Below are positions 34,164 through 43,172 of a stretch of DNA of 62,149 nucleotides, piece after piece. Made by a program: the position numbers and the translations under genes. The DNA is taken from positions 1 through 62,149 of the forward strand of contig JACQFE010000036.1 in NCBI GenBank assembly GCA_016200265.1. The letters run 5' to 3'. Each line of letters opens with the position of its first letter. The first letter of the stretch is position 1. Origin of the DNA: Planctomycetota bacterium. GTDB taxonomy: Bacteria; Planctomycetota; Phycisphaerae; UBA1845. The notes under the pieces were generated by a model. The model was given only the letters and a program-made list of their open reading frames with translations, ran no database searches and was not told the origin of the DNA.

Positions 34164-36524
34164 CTACGCGACTGCCCCAATCAATCGGCGAATATCCTCC
34201 ACAATTCGAAGCGCCGTTGCGCGAAATCGTGCTTTTTCGGCAATGAGGTTTTCTTTCGTAGGGTATCCGCCGAAGAGCTGAACGTGGAAGCGAAGGGCGT
34301 TGCTGGTTCCCGAAGGGCGGATCGTTAAATGGGATTGGCGATCGGCGTCGAAGTAGAAACGATAGCCTTCATCCGGAAAGCCAGGGTAATTGATGGCGTC
34401 GTACTTGCCGGTCGGATAGACCGTAGCACTGACCACGCGCATCCCGCCGAGTTGGAGAGAAGCGCCACCTCGCGTTTGCGCTTGGGGTTCGGATGTCTGT
34501 CGAAAGAGGTCTTCGGCTTTCCTTAGGATATCTCTCTTCTTGGTATAGCCGGCCAGGCCTTCATACTCGCCGTCGATGGGGTCGGGTTCGTAGTGAGTAA
34601 TGTACAGGCCGATGACGGGATCAAGGTAGATTTTCTCGTCGAGCAAATCGATCAGGTTCTTGCCTTGCTCTTTCGCAAATTGGGAGAGTTCTGCCATTAG
34701 GACTGCGGCAAAGGTGCCGTCCTTGTCGCGAACGTGGCCCTCTGTGCCCAGAGACCGTTCATTCGGTGGCGGTCCGCCGAGAAGCGTAAAACCATTGCTC
34801 TGTTCGAGCGCTGCGATGTTGATGGATCGCTTGCCATTGTCCATGGCTTCCCAGGAATGAAGGGTGCGGTTGCAAACTCCAGCATTGGGTGATCGCCGGC
34901 CTTCATCGTAAAATGGCAATTTACCACTTTCGGTGATTCCGAGCGTGTCTTTCCCAATGGTCAAATCCCATATGGCACGAGTCGAGGCCGCTAGCTGGGC
35001 GAAACCCACCCAGGTTTTCAATACCCCAAGTTTGTATTTTAGCGCCAGTCTAGTGAGCAAGTCAGTTGTGGTATGGGAAAGGACAATGAACTTGCGTTCG
35101 GTATCGCGAATCGTGCCGTGGCGTTCGATCTCCTGCGTGAGGCGATACCATAAGATCAGTGTCCAGGCTTCATCGGCGGAGAGAAGCGAATAGTCGCGGG
35201 GCTTGCCGTCACCGCGGTGTGAGTAAGCAATGCGTTGATGGGGCGGCACTTTGACGATCACGCCGCAGCGATCCGCGTCGGGATCCGTGCCGACGATCAA
35301 ATCCGTCGATTCCCATTGGCCGGGATATTCCTGTTGAAACGCCTGCACGGCGATATCAGAGGCGCGCCAGTCGCCGGGGTCGGGTTGCTGCTCGCGACCG
35401 GGGTCGCTGCAAAACGCCGGAAACATGCCGTCCAGCGCATCGAGTTTCATAATGCGACGCACATTCTTGAATCCGACTTCGGAGAGTAATCGCGGGACAG
35501 CCTTTCGGCCGGAGCCGTTGAAGGCCGAAAAGCCGATCGACAGCGGATGCTTGGCGTCGCGGATCATCTCCGGTCGTGCGAGAAACTCTTTCACGTGGTT
35601 CACGTGCATGGTGTGGAGGTCGATGATGCGATCTTCGCGACCTGAGTATGGCTGCGCGGAGTCGGGCAGCGGATCGGCAAGCGGCAGGCCTCGATGCGGA
35701 TCGGATTTGATGAGTCGCGGCGTGGAGGGCTTCACACCACCAAGAAACCAGAGTCGTTCACGCGGGGCCTCCGTAAACGAAAGTCGTTTGATTTCGGTGA
35801 ACTTCGAGGTCTTGATGAAGTTGCGGTACAGCTCGTCGCGCTCAGCGGGATCGAATTGTGATCCGTTCCAGCAGGAGAGCTTGTAGCCGTTGTAGCGAAA
35901 GTCGTTGTGACTCGCGGAGATGAACACGCCCATGTCGGCCTTGAGCGTCGGCACGGCGAAGGTGACGCTTGGATACATGCAAGCCTCGTCGAAGAGATAG
36001 ACGGTGTAGTCGTAGGCGAGGAACAACTCGGCGATGATTCGGGCGAAATCCGAGCCGCGAACGCGGCTGTCGAAACCGATGACGATGCGACTGAGTTGCG
36101 GCTTGCGTTGCTTGCCGAACCGCGCGACGCCTGCCGATGTAAGCAGCAGCACGACATCGTTGATCGTGTTCGGGCCTTTGATGATCGAAGCGTGGATGCC
36201 TTCGTTCTTGAGGCGGAGCACTTCGTCGCGATTGGCCCCCATTTTTTCGCGAATGCCGCCGGTCCCGAAGGCGACTTCGCGCGAGAATGCGTTGGTCAGT
36301 CCAACCCAATTTTCGCGGCGGATCGCCTCGCGCAGCCCGTCGCGCAAATTCGGCGAGATTCGTTCCAGTTCGTCGGCCAGCAGCCAGGCGCGAAGATTGG
36401 GAATCGTCTTGGCCACGGCATCGTCGTAGTAGCTTCCCGCGATTCGGCCCGCGTCGCGCTCGCGTCCGAGATACGCGGTAATCCCGGCCTCCGCCTTCTT
36501 GAGCAAATCGTGATCGTTTTCCAT
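34164..36524 (-). CDS. Alpha-D-phosphohexomutase (phosphoglucomutase/phosphomannomutase type)
   Basis: 786 residues from the ATG at 36524. All four active-site loops are present: the phosphoserine loop FISASHNDFRYNGYKL, the metal loop GTDPDADRCGV, the sugar loop with GGPPPNERS in the expected position, and the phosphate loop RPSGTSNALRFH. FGTGGIREKMG, near residue 85, fits the phosphoglucomutase/PMM-2 class. It is roughly 200 residues longer than usual. Part of the excess is a segment with KPSTPRLIKSDPHRGLPLADP between the first two domains. It interconverts hexose 1- and 6-phosphates for polysaccharide synthesis. Confidence 0.88.
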   Translation of the reverse strand: MENDHDLLKKAEAGITAYLGRERDAGRIAGSYYDDAVAKTIPNLRAWLLADELERISPNLRDGLREAIRRENWVGLTNAFSREVAFGTGGIREKMGANRDEVLRLKNEGIHASIIKGPNTINDVVLLLTSAGVARFGKQRKPQLSRIVIGFDSRVRGSDFARIIAELFLAYDYTVYLFDEACMYPSVTFAVPTLKADMGVFISASHNDFRYNGYKLSCWNGSQFDPAERDELYRNFIKTSKFTEIKRLSFTEAPRERLWFLGGVKPSTPRLIKSDPHRGLPLADPLPDSAQPYSGREDRIIDLHTMHVNHVKEFLARPEMIRDAKHPLSIGFSAFNGSGRKAVPRLLSEVGFKNVRRIMKLDALDGMFPAFCSDPGREQQPDPGDWRASDIAVQAFQQEYPGQWESTDLIVGTDPDADRCGVIVKVPPHQRIAYSHRGDGKPRDYSLLSADEAWTLILWYRLTQEIERHGTIRDTERKFIVLSHTTTDLLTRLALKYKLGVLKTWVGFAQLAASTRAIWDLTIGKDTLGITESGKLPFYDEGRRSPNAGVCNRTLHSWEAMDNGKRSINIAALEQSNGFTLLGGPPPNERSLGTEGHVRDKDGTFAAVLMAELSQFAKEQGKNLIDLLDEKIYLDPVIGLYITHYEPDPIDGEYEGLAGYTKKRDILRKAEDLFRQTSEPQAQTRGGASLQLGGMRVVSATVYPTGKYDAINYPGFPDEGYRFYFDADRQSHLTIRPSGTSNALRFHVQLFGGYPTKENLIAEKARFRATALRIVEDIRRLIGAVA

Positions 36525-36597
36525 GTGTCGCAGCGTAAGACGGCCAATCGCGGGCGTCAAAACTGAAACGAATTTGCAGAATTACGAAGGCGAAATG

Positions 36598-36606
36598 TGC
36601 TATAAT
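36598..36606 (+). promoter_or_regulatory. Extended -10 promoter
   Basis: TGCTATAAT, a TGn extended -10, lies 45 bases before the start of the dockerin gene; no good -35 is seen at normal spacing (TTGCAG at 36574 is 21 bases away). Confidence 0.5.
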
Positions 36607-36650
36607 GCACTGGGGTTTCGTCGACACGTCGAAGCTCGATGGGGACACGA

Positions 36651-37505
36651 ATGAGAGCGCGGTGGGTTTGCCTCATGTTTATTTGGTTGCTGTTGGGTAG
36701 CGCGACGGAATCCGTGCCTGCGCAGGTCTTTTCCTCCGAGTTTTTTTCCGATCCGGCTTCTGAAGGCTGGGATCTGCTGGGCCGATACTGCGAACCGCAA
36801 ACCTGGAATGCCGAGGGTTGGTACTATCAGCGGCTCAGTTTGGACGCTTGTCCGCCCGGGCCCGGCGGGGGAGATGATGCCTATCAACGCTCGCTTCAAG
36901 CACTCAATGGCACAGCGCGTTTTTTCCTGGAGTTCCGCCTTCAAACGGATGGAGAACGATCGGAGATCCCTTATGGAGCGCCCACGGTTGTCGCGTTGGC
37001 GAATTCGTATGGCGTCGTCTATCATGTCACGATCGCCCGCGACCTGATCCAACTCTTTCGCGACGTTGACCTTCCGATCTTGCTCATCGGGATCGAGCCG
37101 GGAGTTCCTCACACCTACCGGATCGAGCTGTACCCTGACCGGTACGCGTTCTACATCGATGCTTACCTTAGCGATGAAGGTCTTCCCGATGGACCGTTTC
37201 CAGCTCGTGACTCCCGCATCGCATGGGAGGGAGATTCTTGGTACCTGCCATGCGACAATGCTTGGGACTACATCCGCTACGGCGTGACCCCGATCGACGG
37301 CAGCGGGGATTACAACAGCAACGGCACAGTCACGCAGAATGACTTCTTCTTCCACGAATGCCTCACCAATGTTCGGCCCGGCATCAACGACGGACCGGAT
37401 GAGAACGCCGGTCCCGGTTGCCGCTTTGCCGATTTTGACTCCGACGGGGATACCGACCTCCTCGACTTCGCCCAATTCCAGAACGCGTTTCATTCCTCGC
37501 CGTAA
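36651..37505 (+). CDS. Small secreted protein with dockerin-like C-terminus
   Basis: 284 residues from the second ATG, which has GGGGA upstream. The signal peptide (MRARWVCLMFIWLLLGSATESVPA) is followed by a jelly-roll-like body: FSSEFFSDPASEGWDLLGRYC, RFFLEFRLQTDGERSE, HTYRIELYPDRYAFYIDAYLS. The last 65 residues are a dockerin pair (GDYNSNGTVTQNDFFFHECL, FADFDSDGDTDLLDFAQFQ). The body pattern suggests a concanavalin/LamG fold that may bind glycan. It is divergent from the phosphohexomutase. Confidence 0.75.
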   Translation: MRARWVCLMFIWLLLGSATESVPAQVFSSEFFSDPASEGWDLLGRYCEPQTWNAEGWYYQRLSLDACPPGPGGGDDAYQRSLQALNGTARFFLEFRLQTDGERSEIPYGAPTVVALANSYGVVYHVTIARDLIQLFRDVDLPILLIGIEPGVPHTYRIELYPDRYAFYIDAYLSDEGLPDGPFPARDSRIAWEGDSWYLPCDNAWDYIRYGVTPIDGSGDYNSNGTVTQNDFFFHECLTNVRPGINDGPDENAGPGCRFADFDSDGDTDLLDFAQFQNAFHSSP

Positions 37506-37842
37506 CGGGGGTTTTGGTCCGCAGCACCCGCGACGGCGGGAGACTATCAGCCCCGATCTATGCCCGCCGCGCGTTTCTTGATTTGCCGCAGAGTGGTAGG
37601 ATTTGCAGTTGCGCGGCACGCGGATTGCAGGGAATCTTGGCGGGACGGGTGCGCTGCCCATCGCGTGGCATCCATGCCACGGCTCAAATACCCGCCCCGT
37701 GAACGAGGCGGCTTAAACTGCCCGCCCCATGAATGGGACGGCTCGGAAGCAGCGGAACGGCGGAGCCAGGTGTGCCGGGGCACCGTGGCGCGGGACGAGT
37801 CTGAGGTCCGAGCCGAGATAGAATTCGAAAGGACGCATTGTC
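37506..37842. other. Intergenic stretch rich in palindromes
   Basis: No gene is convincing. It contains CGTGGCAT-CC-ATGCCACG (37664-37681) and two related CCCGCCCCNTGAANG...CGG units (about 37691-37712 and 37721-37743). The same GTGGCAT-CATGC style recurs near 14362. The final bases carry AAAGGACG for the aminotransferase. Confidence 0.55.
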
Positions 37843-38985
37843 TTGAAAAAAATTCGATTGTTCACGCCGGGGCCGACGATGGTGCCCGAAGATGTGTTGC
37901 TCGAAATGGCCCGACCGATGGAGCATCATCGGACGGCTGCGTATCGCGAATGGGTGAAGGAAGCCCACGGGCTTCTTCAATACATCTATCAGACCAAAGC
38001 GACGGTGATCACGCTGGCTGGTAGCGGAACGGCCGCTGCTGAGGCCGCGATTGTCGGGTGCTGCTCCAAAGGCCATAAGGCGCTTGTCGTCGATAACGGA
38101 AAGTTCGCCGAACGATGGGTGAAGGTCTGCGCGGCCTTTGGCATCGAACATACCAGGCTGCCAATTGAGTGGGGTCGCGGAGCGAAGGCTGCGGACATCC
38201 AAAAGGCGATGGATGCCGACAAGAGCATCGACACCGTCATCGTCGTACACAGCGAGACCTCGACCGCCGCACTGTCCGACATTCAGGGAATCGGGAAAAT
38301 CACTCGCGATCGAAATGCGATTTTGATTGCCGACGGCATCACCGCGATCGGGGCGATTCCGGCAAAAATGGATGAATGGGGCGTGGATTGCTACATCACC
38401 GGCTCGCAGAAGGCGTTCATGCTGCCGCCGGGATTGGCGTTTGTGGCCGTCAGTGACAAGGCGTGGCAGCGGATCGACTCCGGCAAGATGCCGATCCTTT
38501 ACAACGACCTGAAGGCGTATCGAAAGTCCCTGTCCGATTGGGACGTGCCGTACACGCCGGCGATCACACTGGTTCGCGGGCTGCTCTGGTCGCTTCGCAG
38601 CATGAAAGAGCGCGGGATCGAGAACGTCTGGTCCGAAACGTCGTTGATGGCGAAAGCCACGCGAGCGGCGGTCGAGGCCATCGGGCTGAAGATTTATCCG
38701 AAAGACCCGGTCGATTCGGTGACGGCCGTTCTTGTGCCGCAGGGCGTAGACGAATCCGCGCTTCGCAAGACGATGCGTTCGAAGCATGGTTTCCAGATCG
38801 CGGGCGGACAGGGCGACCTAACCGGCAAGATCATTCGATTCTCGCATATGGGCTATGTGGACATGTTCGACACGATCGGCGTGTTGGCGGCCTTGGAAAT
38901 GACGCTCGCGGCACAGAACTATAAGTTTTCAATGGGCGCAGGCGTCGCCGCGGCGCAGAAGGTTTTTGCCGAGGCAGTGAAGTGA
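37843..38985 (+). CDS. Class V aminotransferase (alanine-glyoxylate/serine-pyruvate type)
   Basis: 380 residues, PLP-dependent. It starts RLFTPGPTMVPEDVLLEMARPMEHHR, the family's canonical opening. It has TLAGSGTAAAEAAI for phosphate binding, ADGITAIGAIP and the Schiff-base lysine Lys190 in ITGSQKAFMLPPGLAF; the end has RFSHMGYVDMFDTIGVLAALE. The start is a TTG with AAAGGACG upstream; no ATG exists before the conserved opening. It likely serves glycine/serine/alanine interconversion. The following lipoprotein gene is separate. Confidence 0.9.
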   Translation: MKKIRLFTPGPTMVPEDVLLEMARPMEHHRTAAYREWVKEAHGLLQYIYQTKATVITLAGSGTAAAEAAIVGCCSKGHKALVVDNGKFAERWVKVCAAFGIEHTRLPIEWGRGAKAADIQKAMDADKSIDTVIVVHSETSTAALSDIQGIGKITRDRNAILIADGITAIGAIPAKMDEWGVDCYITGSQKAFMLPPGLAFVAVSDKAWQRIDSGKMPILYNDLKAYRKSLSDWDVPYTPAITLVRGLLWSLRSMKERGIENVWSETSLMAKATRAAVEAIGLKIYPKDPVDSVTAVLVPQGVDESALRKTMRSKHGFQIAGGQGDLTGKIIRFSHMGYVDMFDTIGVLAALEMTLAAQNYKFSMGAGVAAAQKVFAEAVK

Positions 38986-39072
38986 CGCTTGTTTTGGCGA
39001 TGAGCCCAATTTTTTGGTTTGTGTGCCAGTCCCAGGCCAGGGGCAGCTTGGCGCCGACATGGAGACTACGAA

Positions 39073-39097
39073 CATGGCGGCGCTCCGCTTGGCCATG
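39073..39097. repeat. CATGGC...GCCATG palindrome
   Basis: CATGGC (39073-39078) and GCCATG (39092-39097) flank a 13-base loop, in the gap between the aminotransferase and the lipoprotein gene. Confidence 0.45.
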
Positions 39098-39146
39098 CCA
39101 CCCGAGAATTTGCCCACGATCGTGTAACAATCACTGGTGTGGGAAA

Positions 39147-39761
39147 TTGGCATCAATTGCAGGTGTGAGCACTGCATTGCTCTATGCCGTTGGCTGCAAT
39201 TCACCAGGCGCGTATTCAAATGCCATTAAGGAACGCGACACGATGAAATATCGCGCCGAGCGGCTGGAACGCGAGATCGCCGAGCGCGACGCGACGATCG
39301 AAGGGCTCAAGAGCCAGATTTCGACGCTTCAAGGCCTGGACCCCAATCGACGAAGAATCGCTTTCGGGCCGGCGAGCATCGAGATCGTCAGCCGTTCAGG
39401 TGGCATGGACTTTGACGGTCAGCCGGGCGATGACGGCATCATGATCTACCTTCGCCCGCGCGACGAGGAGGGTGACGCGGTGAAAGCTCCGGGAAACGTG
39501 ACCATCGATTTATTGGATACAACCATCGCTGGCGCTCCTCGGTCCGTCGCGGTTTGCACGTTTGACGATCCGGACGCCCTGCGAAAAACCTGGCACTCGC
39601 AGTTGCTCACCCAGCATTATTCACTTCGCTGCCCGTTTCCGGGCGAGGCGAAGCTGCCGGATAGCCGCAGCCTGCTGGCCAGCGTGACGTTTACCGATCT
39701 TGATTCCGGGGCCGTTTTCAAGGCTGAAAAAGAAGTCAGCTTTCGACGCCGGTCGGACTGA
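39147..39761 (+). CDS. Coiled-coil lipoprotein
   Basis: About 204 residues from a TTG start. The N-terminus (ASIAGVSTALLYAVGC) is a lipoprotein signal with lipobox AVGC. A coiled coil follows (IKERDTMKYRAERLEREIAERDATIEGLKSQISTLQ). Then comes a small beta domain (RIAFGPASIEIVSRSGGMDFDGQPGDDGIMIYLRPRDEEGD, KAPGNVTIDLLD) typical of an uncharacterised planctomycete lipoprotein type. The start is uncertain, because upstream in-frame sequence is repeat-like. I do not recognise a named family. Confidence 0.6.
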   Translation: MASIAGVSTALLYAVGCNSPGAYSNAIKERDTMKYRAERLEREIAERDATIEGLKSQISTLQGLDPNRRRIAFGPASIEIVSRSGGMDFDGQPGDDGIMIYLRPRDEEGDAVKAPGNVTIDLLDTTIAGAPRSVAVCTFDDPDALRKTWHSQLLTQHYSLRCPFPGEAKLPDSRSLLASVTFTDLDSGAVFKAEKEVSFRRRSD

Positions 39762-39778
39762 TTGCCGCAGAATATTTC

Positions 39779-39807
39779 TTGGCGCGGGCATAATTACGCC
39801 TTATAAT
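39779..39807 (+). promoter_or_regulatory. Promoter giving a probably leaderless clpS mRNA
   Basis: TTGGCG (39779-39784), 17 bases, TATAAT (39802-39807). The expected start point, about seven bases on, coincides with the A of the clpS ATG at 39814, and no ribosome binding site is present. Confidence 0.6.
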
Positions 39808-39813
39808 TTGGGT

Positions 39814-40155
39814 ATGCCCGACGTGATTGAGAATGCCGCGCCTGTGGACACCGGTCAATCCTCAACGGCCGTACTGGACGCGCCGGCCAAATCCCCAAAA
39901 CAAACCAAGCCCAAGCCCAAAGAGCTTCCGCCGTACAAGGTGCTTCTGCACAACGATGACGTGAACAGTTTTGAGCATGTGATCGTTTCAATCCTGAAGG
40001 TCACGAATCTGACGCCGCAAGAGGCCTTGCTCCGTACGCTCGAGGCTCACGAGACCGGCGTCGCCCTGCTGCTCACCACGCACAAGGAACGAGCCGAACT
40101 ATACCAGGAACAATTCCTGACATTTCAGATCACCGCGACGATCGAGCCGGCGTGA
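39814..40155 (+). CDS. clpS: ATP-dependent Clp protease adaptor ClpS
   Basis: N-degron recognition adaptor for ClpA/ClpC-ClpP. 113 residues. The core has PPYKVLLHNDDVNSFEHVI (substrate pocket Asn-Asp), ALLRTLEAHETGVALLLT and ERAELYQEQF. The first 40 residues are disordered and Lys/Pro-rich, as in other ClpS proteins. It sits far from the two clpP genes; no clpA or clpC adjoins it. It is transcribed from a promoter whose start point falls on the ATG. Confidence 0.92.
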   Translation: MPDVIENAAPVDTGQSSTAVLDAPAKSPKQTKPKPKELPPYKVLLHNDDVNSFEHVIVSILKVTNLTPQEALLRTLEAHETGVALLLTTHKERAELYQEQFLTFQITATIEPA

Positions 40156-40156
40156 T

Positions 40157-41143
40157 TCATCCCTTCCGGCTGTCCTGCACGATCTGGTTTAATCGCTCTC
40201 CGTCAATGTCGGTCTTGATCTGTACCCACACCGGAAGGTGATCGGAGAGCTGGAAACTAAACTCCAAGCGGCTGTAGTTTTTGTCAGGAAACAGTTCCTT
40301 GATCGCCGTGTTATTCTGAAAGAAATCAAGCGTTCCTCCAACATTGCTGAAGCGCTTTTTCATCGTCGGCACATGGAGAATCTGATCGTAACGAGCGTTT
40401 TTGTCGAGGTTGGAACCGCCGATGACCTGATCACCGGCCTTAAGTTTCAATAGCGCGTCTGGAATCTGCAGACCTCGTTTGGTCAATGCTTTGAAAAATG
40501 CGTCATCGATCGCGGGAATATTGAAATCGCCCATTGCGATGAGATCATGATCTTCAACGGTTTTTTTCTTGAGACGGGTATCGATCCAGTCGGCGAGCAT
40601 TGCTAATTCGGCCTGGCGACCTTTGTCGCTTTTTCCCCAGCGTGCGTGTGTGGCAATGGCGAGAAAATCGAAGTTGCCCGCGCGAAACGAACAAAGATAG
40701 GGAGCTCGCCAGAAGGACTGACTCGCAAGGTATTCGATTCCGTCCTTTTTTCGCGGTGCATCCACTTCCGCGGCCAGGCCATTAAAGGTAACGGCACGTC
40801 GATCGAACAAGAATCCAATTCGTTCGTGGTTGCCGCCGGAATCATCCATCCAATCCGAGTACACAATGTTCCAACTAGGGCCGAGGTATTCCAGCACGCT
40901 TCCCAAATCCTTAAGGTTGTCGCGCAGTTCCACGAGGGCCACAAGATCGAATTGGCCGAGGATTTCAGCGATGTAGTGGAGCGCCGCATCGGTGCGGTGT
41001 TTCTTGCCGAATTCGCGGATGTTCCAAATTGCGACATTGATTGACTCGTCGAGCTTGGATGGGGGGATCTTTGCGGCTTGGATTCGCTTCTTCAGGGCGA
41101 GCAGTCCCTTGGCGATCTGCGGTGGCACATTTCCATGATGCAT
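40157..41143 (-). CDS. Endonuclease/exonuclease/phosphatase family protein
   Basis: 328 residues; ATG with AGGAGA six bases upstream. DNase I-like fold: VAIWNIREFG, DLVALVELRDN (metal-binding Glu), IGFLFDRRAV, FLAIATHARWG (His), LIAMGDFNIP (Asp/Asn pair) and LSDHLPVWVQI (the C-terminal Asp-His). All the catalytic motifs are present. No signal peptide. The substrate could be nucleic acid or a phosphoester. The stop is one base from the clpS stop, a tightly convergent arrangement. Confidence 0.85.
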   Translation of the reverse strand: MHHGNVPPQIAKGLLALKKRIQAAKIPPSKLDESINVAIWNIREFGKKHRTDAALHYIAEILGQFDLVALVELRDNLKDLGSVLEYLGPSWNIVYSDWMDDSGGNHERIGFLFDRRAVTFNGLAAEVDAPRKKDGIEYLASQSFWRAPYLCSFRAGNFDFLAIATHARWGKSDKGRQAELAMLADWIDTRLKKKTVEDHDLIAMGDFNIPAIDDAFFKALTKRGLQIPDALLKLKAGDQVIGGSNLDKNARYDQILHVPTMKKRFSNVGGTLDFFQNNTAIKELFPDKNYSRLEFSFQLSDHLPVWVQIKTDIDGERLNQIVQDSRKG

Positions 41144-41319
41144 GACATTCTCCTGTTACTTAGACATTGACAGTCTCTCAATCAATGGATCATGGGACCG
41201 CACGGGTGGCAAATGGTCCCTTGTTCTAACCGGCAACGACATGGTGAATGTTCCCCATTTTACACGACGGTGCACCAACGCGCCAATTTTCGCATCGCCG
41301 TATCGAATTTTTCCTTTTT

Positions 41320-42999
41320 ATGTCGAGTGTTGTCCGATACCCAGTGGTGGAGGCTTTGGCGGGGGGTTGGTCTAGATTGGCCGCAAATATTCGTCAAAAA
41401 ATTCTGAATTTCGACGAGCTTAGGCGAGTCGTAGAGGCCGCACGCGCGGAGAACAAGACGATCGTCCAGTGTCACGGCTGTTTCGATATCGTGCATCCGG
41501 GGCACATTCGATACTTGGAGTTTGCTCGGCGGCAGGGTGACGTTCTCATCGTGTCGCTCACCGGCGATCTCGACGTCGGCAAGGGCGCGGACCGGCCGTA
41601 CATTCCGCAGGAGTTGCGGGCCGAAAACCTGGCCGCGCTCATGGTCGTTGATTACGTCTACATCAACCCCATGCCGACGGCCGAGGAAGTGCTTCGCGTC
41701 GTTCGTCCCGATTGTTACGTCAAAGGCCGCGAGTATGAATGCTCGACCGAACCGGGCTTTCTCGCGGAGAAGGCGGTCGTCGAAAGCGGCGGCGGGCGGA
41801 TCATCTTTTCTAGCGGTGAGATTGTGTTCAGCTCTTCAGAGCTGATTGGCCGGATGCCCAAGAAATCCGAGGCCCATACATACCGCCTCGGCCAGCTTTG
41901 TGCCCGCCATGAAATCGATCGTCCCGCGCTCGAAGCAATTGTTGACCGATTTCGCGACCTGAACGTTCTCGTCGTCGGCGACGTCATCATCGATCGGTAC
42001 GTGCTGTGCGACGTGCTCGGTGTCGCCGGCGAAGGACCGATGCTCAGCCTGGCCCATCGCGATGAACGTTGCTACGTCGGCGGAGCGGCCATCGTCGCGC
42101 GTCATGCGGCCGCTCTCGGCGCTCGGGCATTTCTGCTGTCCGCGGGTACGCAGGAAGCGACGGAAACTTCAACGACTGCGCTTGAGGTTCTTGCCCGCGA
42201 ACGCGTGGAGACACATTTCATCGAATCGCGATCCGCACTTGTGGAGAAAACACGTTTCCTCGCCGACGATCAGAAACTCTTCAAGCTCGATAAAGCCCAG
42301 CGAATTCCGCTCGATTCGGTAGCCGAGAAAAGTGCGGCCATGATTCTCGAACAACAATCAAAGATCGCTGACGCGGTGATTTTCTGTGACTTCGGATATG
42401 GGGCCGTCACTGCGTCGCTGCTTGCACGCGTGCTGCCGACGTTGCGCAAAAATGTGCCGGTCCTGGCCGCGGACGTGAGCGGCGGACGCGGGAACCTTCT
42501 GAATTTTCGCAACGTCGATTTACTTTGTCCGACGGAACGCGAAGTGCGGCAAATCCTGAACGATCACGATTCCGGTTTGTCATCGGTCGCTTGGAATTTG
42601 TTGCAGAAAACCCAGGCTCGGCATCTGTTTGTCACTCTCGAAAAGCGGGGCATGCTCGTATTCGAGCGAGCCAATCAACAGCGCGACACCGCCGACTGGT
42701 CAGGCCGATTGCGTAGCGAATTAATTCCCGCATTTGCCGATTATGCCGTGGATCATCTCGGTTGTGGAGACGCGTTGCTTGCCGCCTCCACATTAGCATT
42801 AGCCGCCGGTGCGAGTTTGACGCACGCCGCCTATCTCGGCAACGCCGCGGCGGCGATCGAAGTCGGCCAACTTGGCAACCATCCAGTGGAATCGGATCGC
42901 CTGCGTGAATGGCTCAGCGCGCGCTCGGAACTCATTCCTTCTGACGCTCCAAAGTCTGTTTCGCTCCATTCTCTCGCCGCATCAGGATTTTCCAGGTAA
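41320..42999 (+). CDS. Fused nucleotidyltransferase-sugar kinase, HldE-like with reversed domain order
   Basis: 559 residues. The N-terminal domain (about 30-190) is a cytidylyltransferase-type nucleotidyltransferase: VQCHGCFDIVHPGHIRYLEFAR with HPGH at residues 59-62 and YVKGREYE. The C-terminal domain (about 212-555) is a PfkB/RfaE-type kinase: LVVGDVIIDRYVL, CYVGGAAIVARHAAALGA and the catalytic DHLGCGDALLA near 478-488. E. coli HldE has the kinase first, so the order is swapped. It probably makes an ADP- or other NDP-activated heptose-like sugar for surface glycans. Start uncertain: the ATG at 41320 lacks a binding site. Confidence 0.85.
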   Translation: MSSVVRYPVVEALAGGWSRLAANIRQKILNFDELRRVVEAARAENKTIVQCHGCFDIVHPGHIRYLEFARRQGDVLIVSLTGDLDVGKGADRPYIPQELRAENLAALMVVDYVYINPMPTAEEVLRVVRPDCYVKGREYECSTEPGFLAEKAVVESGGGRIIFSSGEIVFSSSELIGRMPKKSEAHTYRLGQLCARHEIDRPALEAIVDRFRDLNVLVVGDVIIDRYVLCDVLGVAGEGPMLSLAHRDERCYVGGAAIVARHAAALGARAFLLSAGTQEATETSTTALEVLARERVETHFIESRSALVEKTRFLADDQKLFKLDKAQRIPLDSVAEKSAAMILEQQSKIADAVIFCDFGYGAVTASLLARVLPTLRKNVPVLAADVSGGRGNLLNFRNVDLLCPTEREVRQILNDHDSGLSSVAWNLLQKTQARHLFVTLEKRGMLVFERANQQRDTADWSGRLRSELIPAFADYAVDHLGCGDALLAASTLALAAGASLTHAAYLGNAAAAIEVGQLGNHPVESDRLREWLSARSELIPSDAPKSVSLHSLAASGFSR

Positions 43000-43172
43000 T
43001 TTCCAGGCTTTACAGTCTAGCCAGATTTCAAGCAGCTGGGAGCAGGTCCCGAAACTGCCGACCGCCAAACCGATTTTACAAAAAATTCCAATCGTATTTG
43101 GTCCCTTTTGATAAATTTATCCCCTCGTCGCGAGGCGGCCGGACATAGGATCAGGATGGGAGAACGGTCGAC

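Noticed and set aside
35580..35620. Possible second parS (CTTTCACGTGG)
   Set aside because: It is not palindromic over the 16 bases and lies inside the phosphohexomutase gene.
37684..38787. 367-codon minus-strand frame
   Set aside because: It mirrors the class V aminotransferase on the plus strand; no family resemblance.
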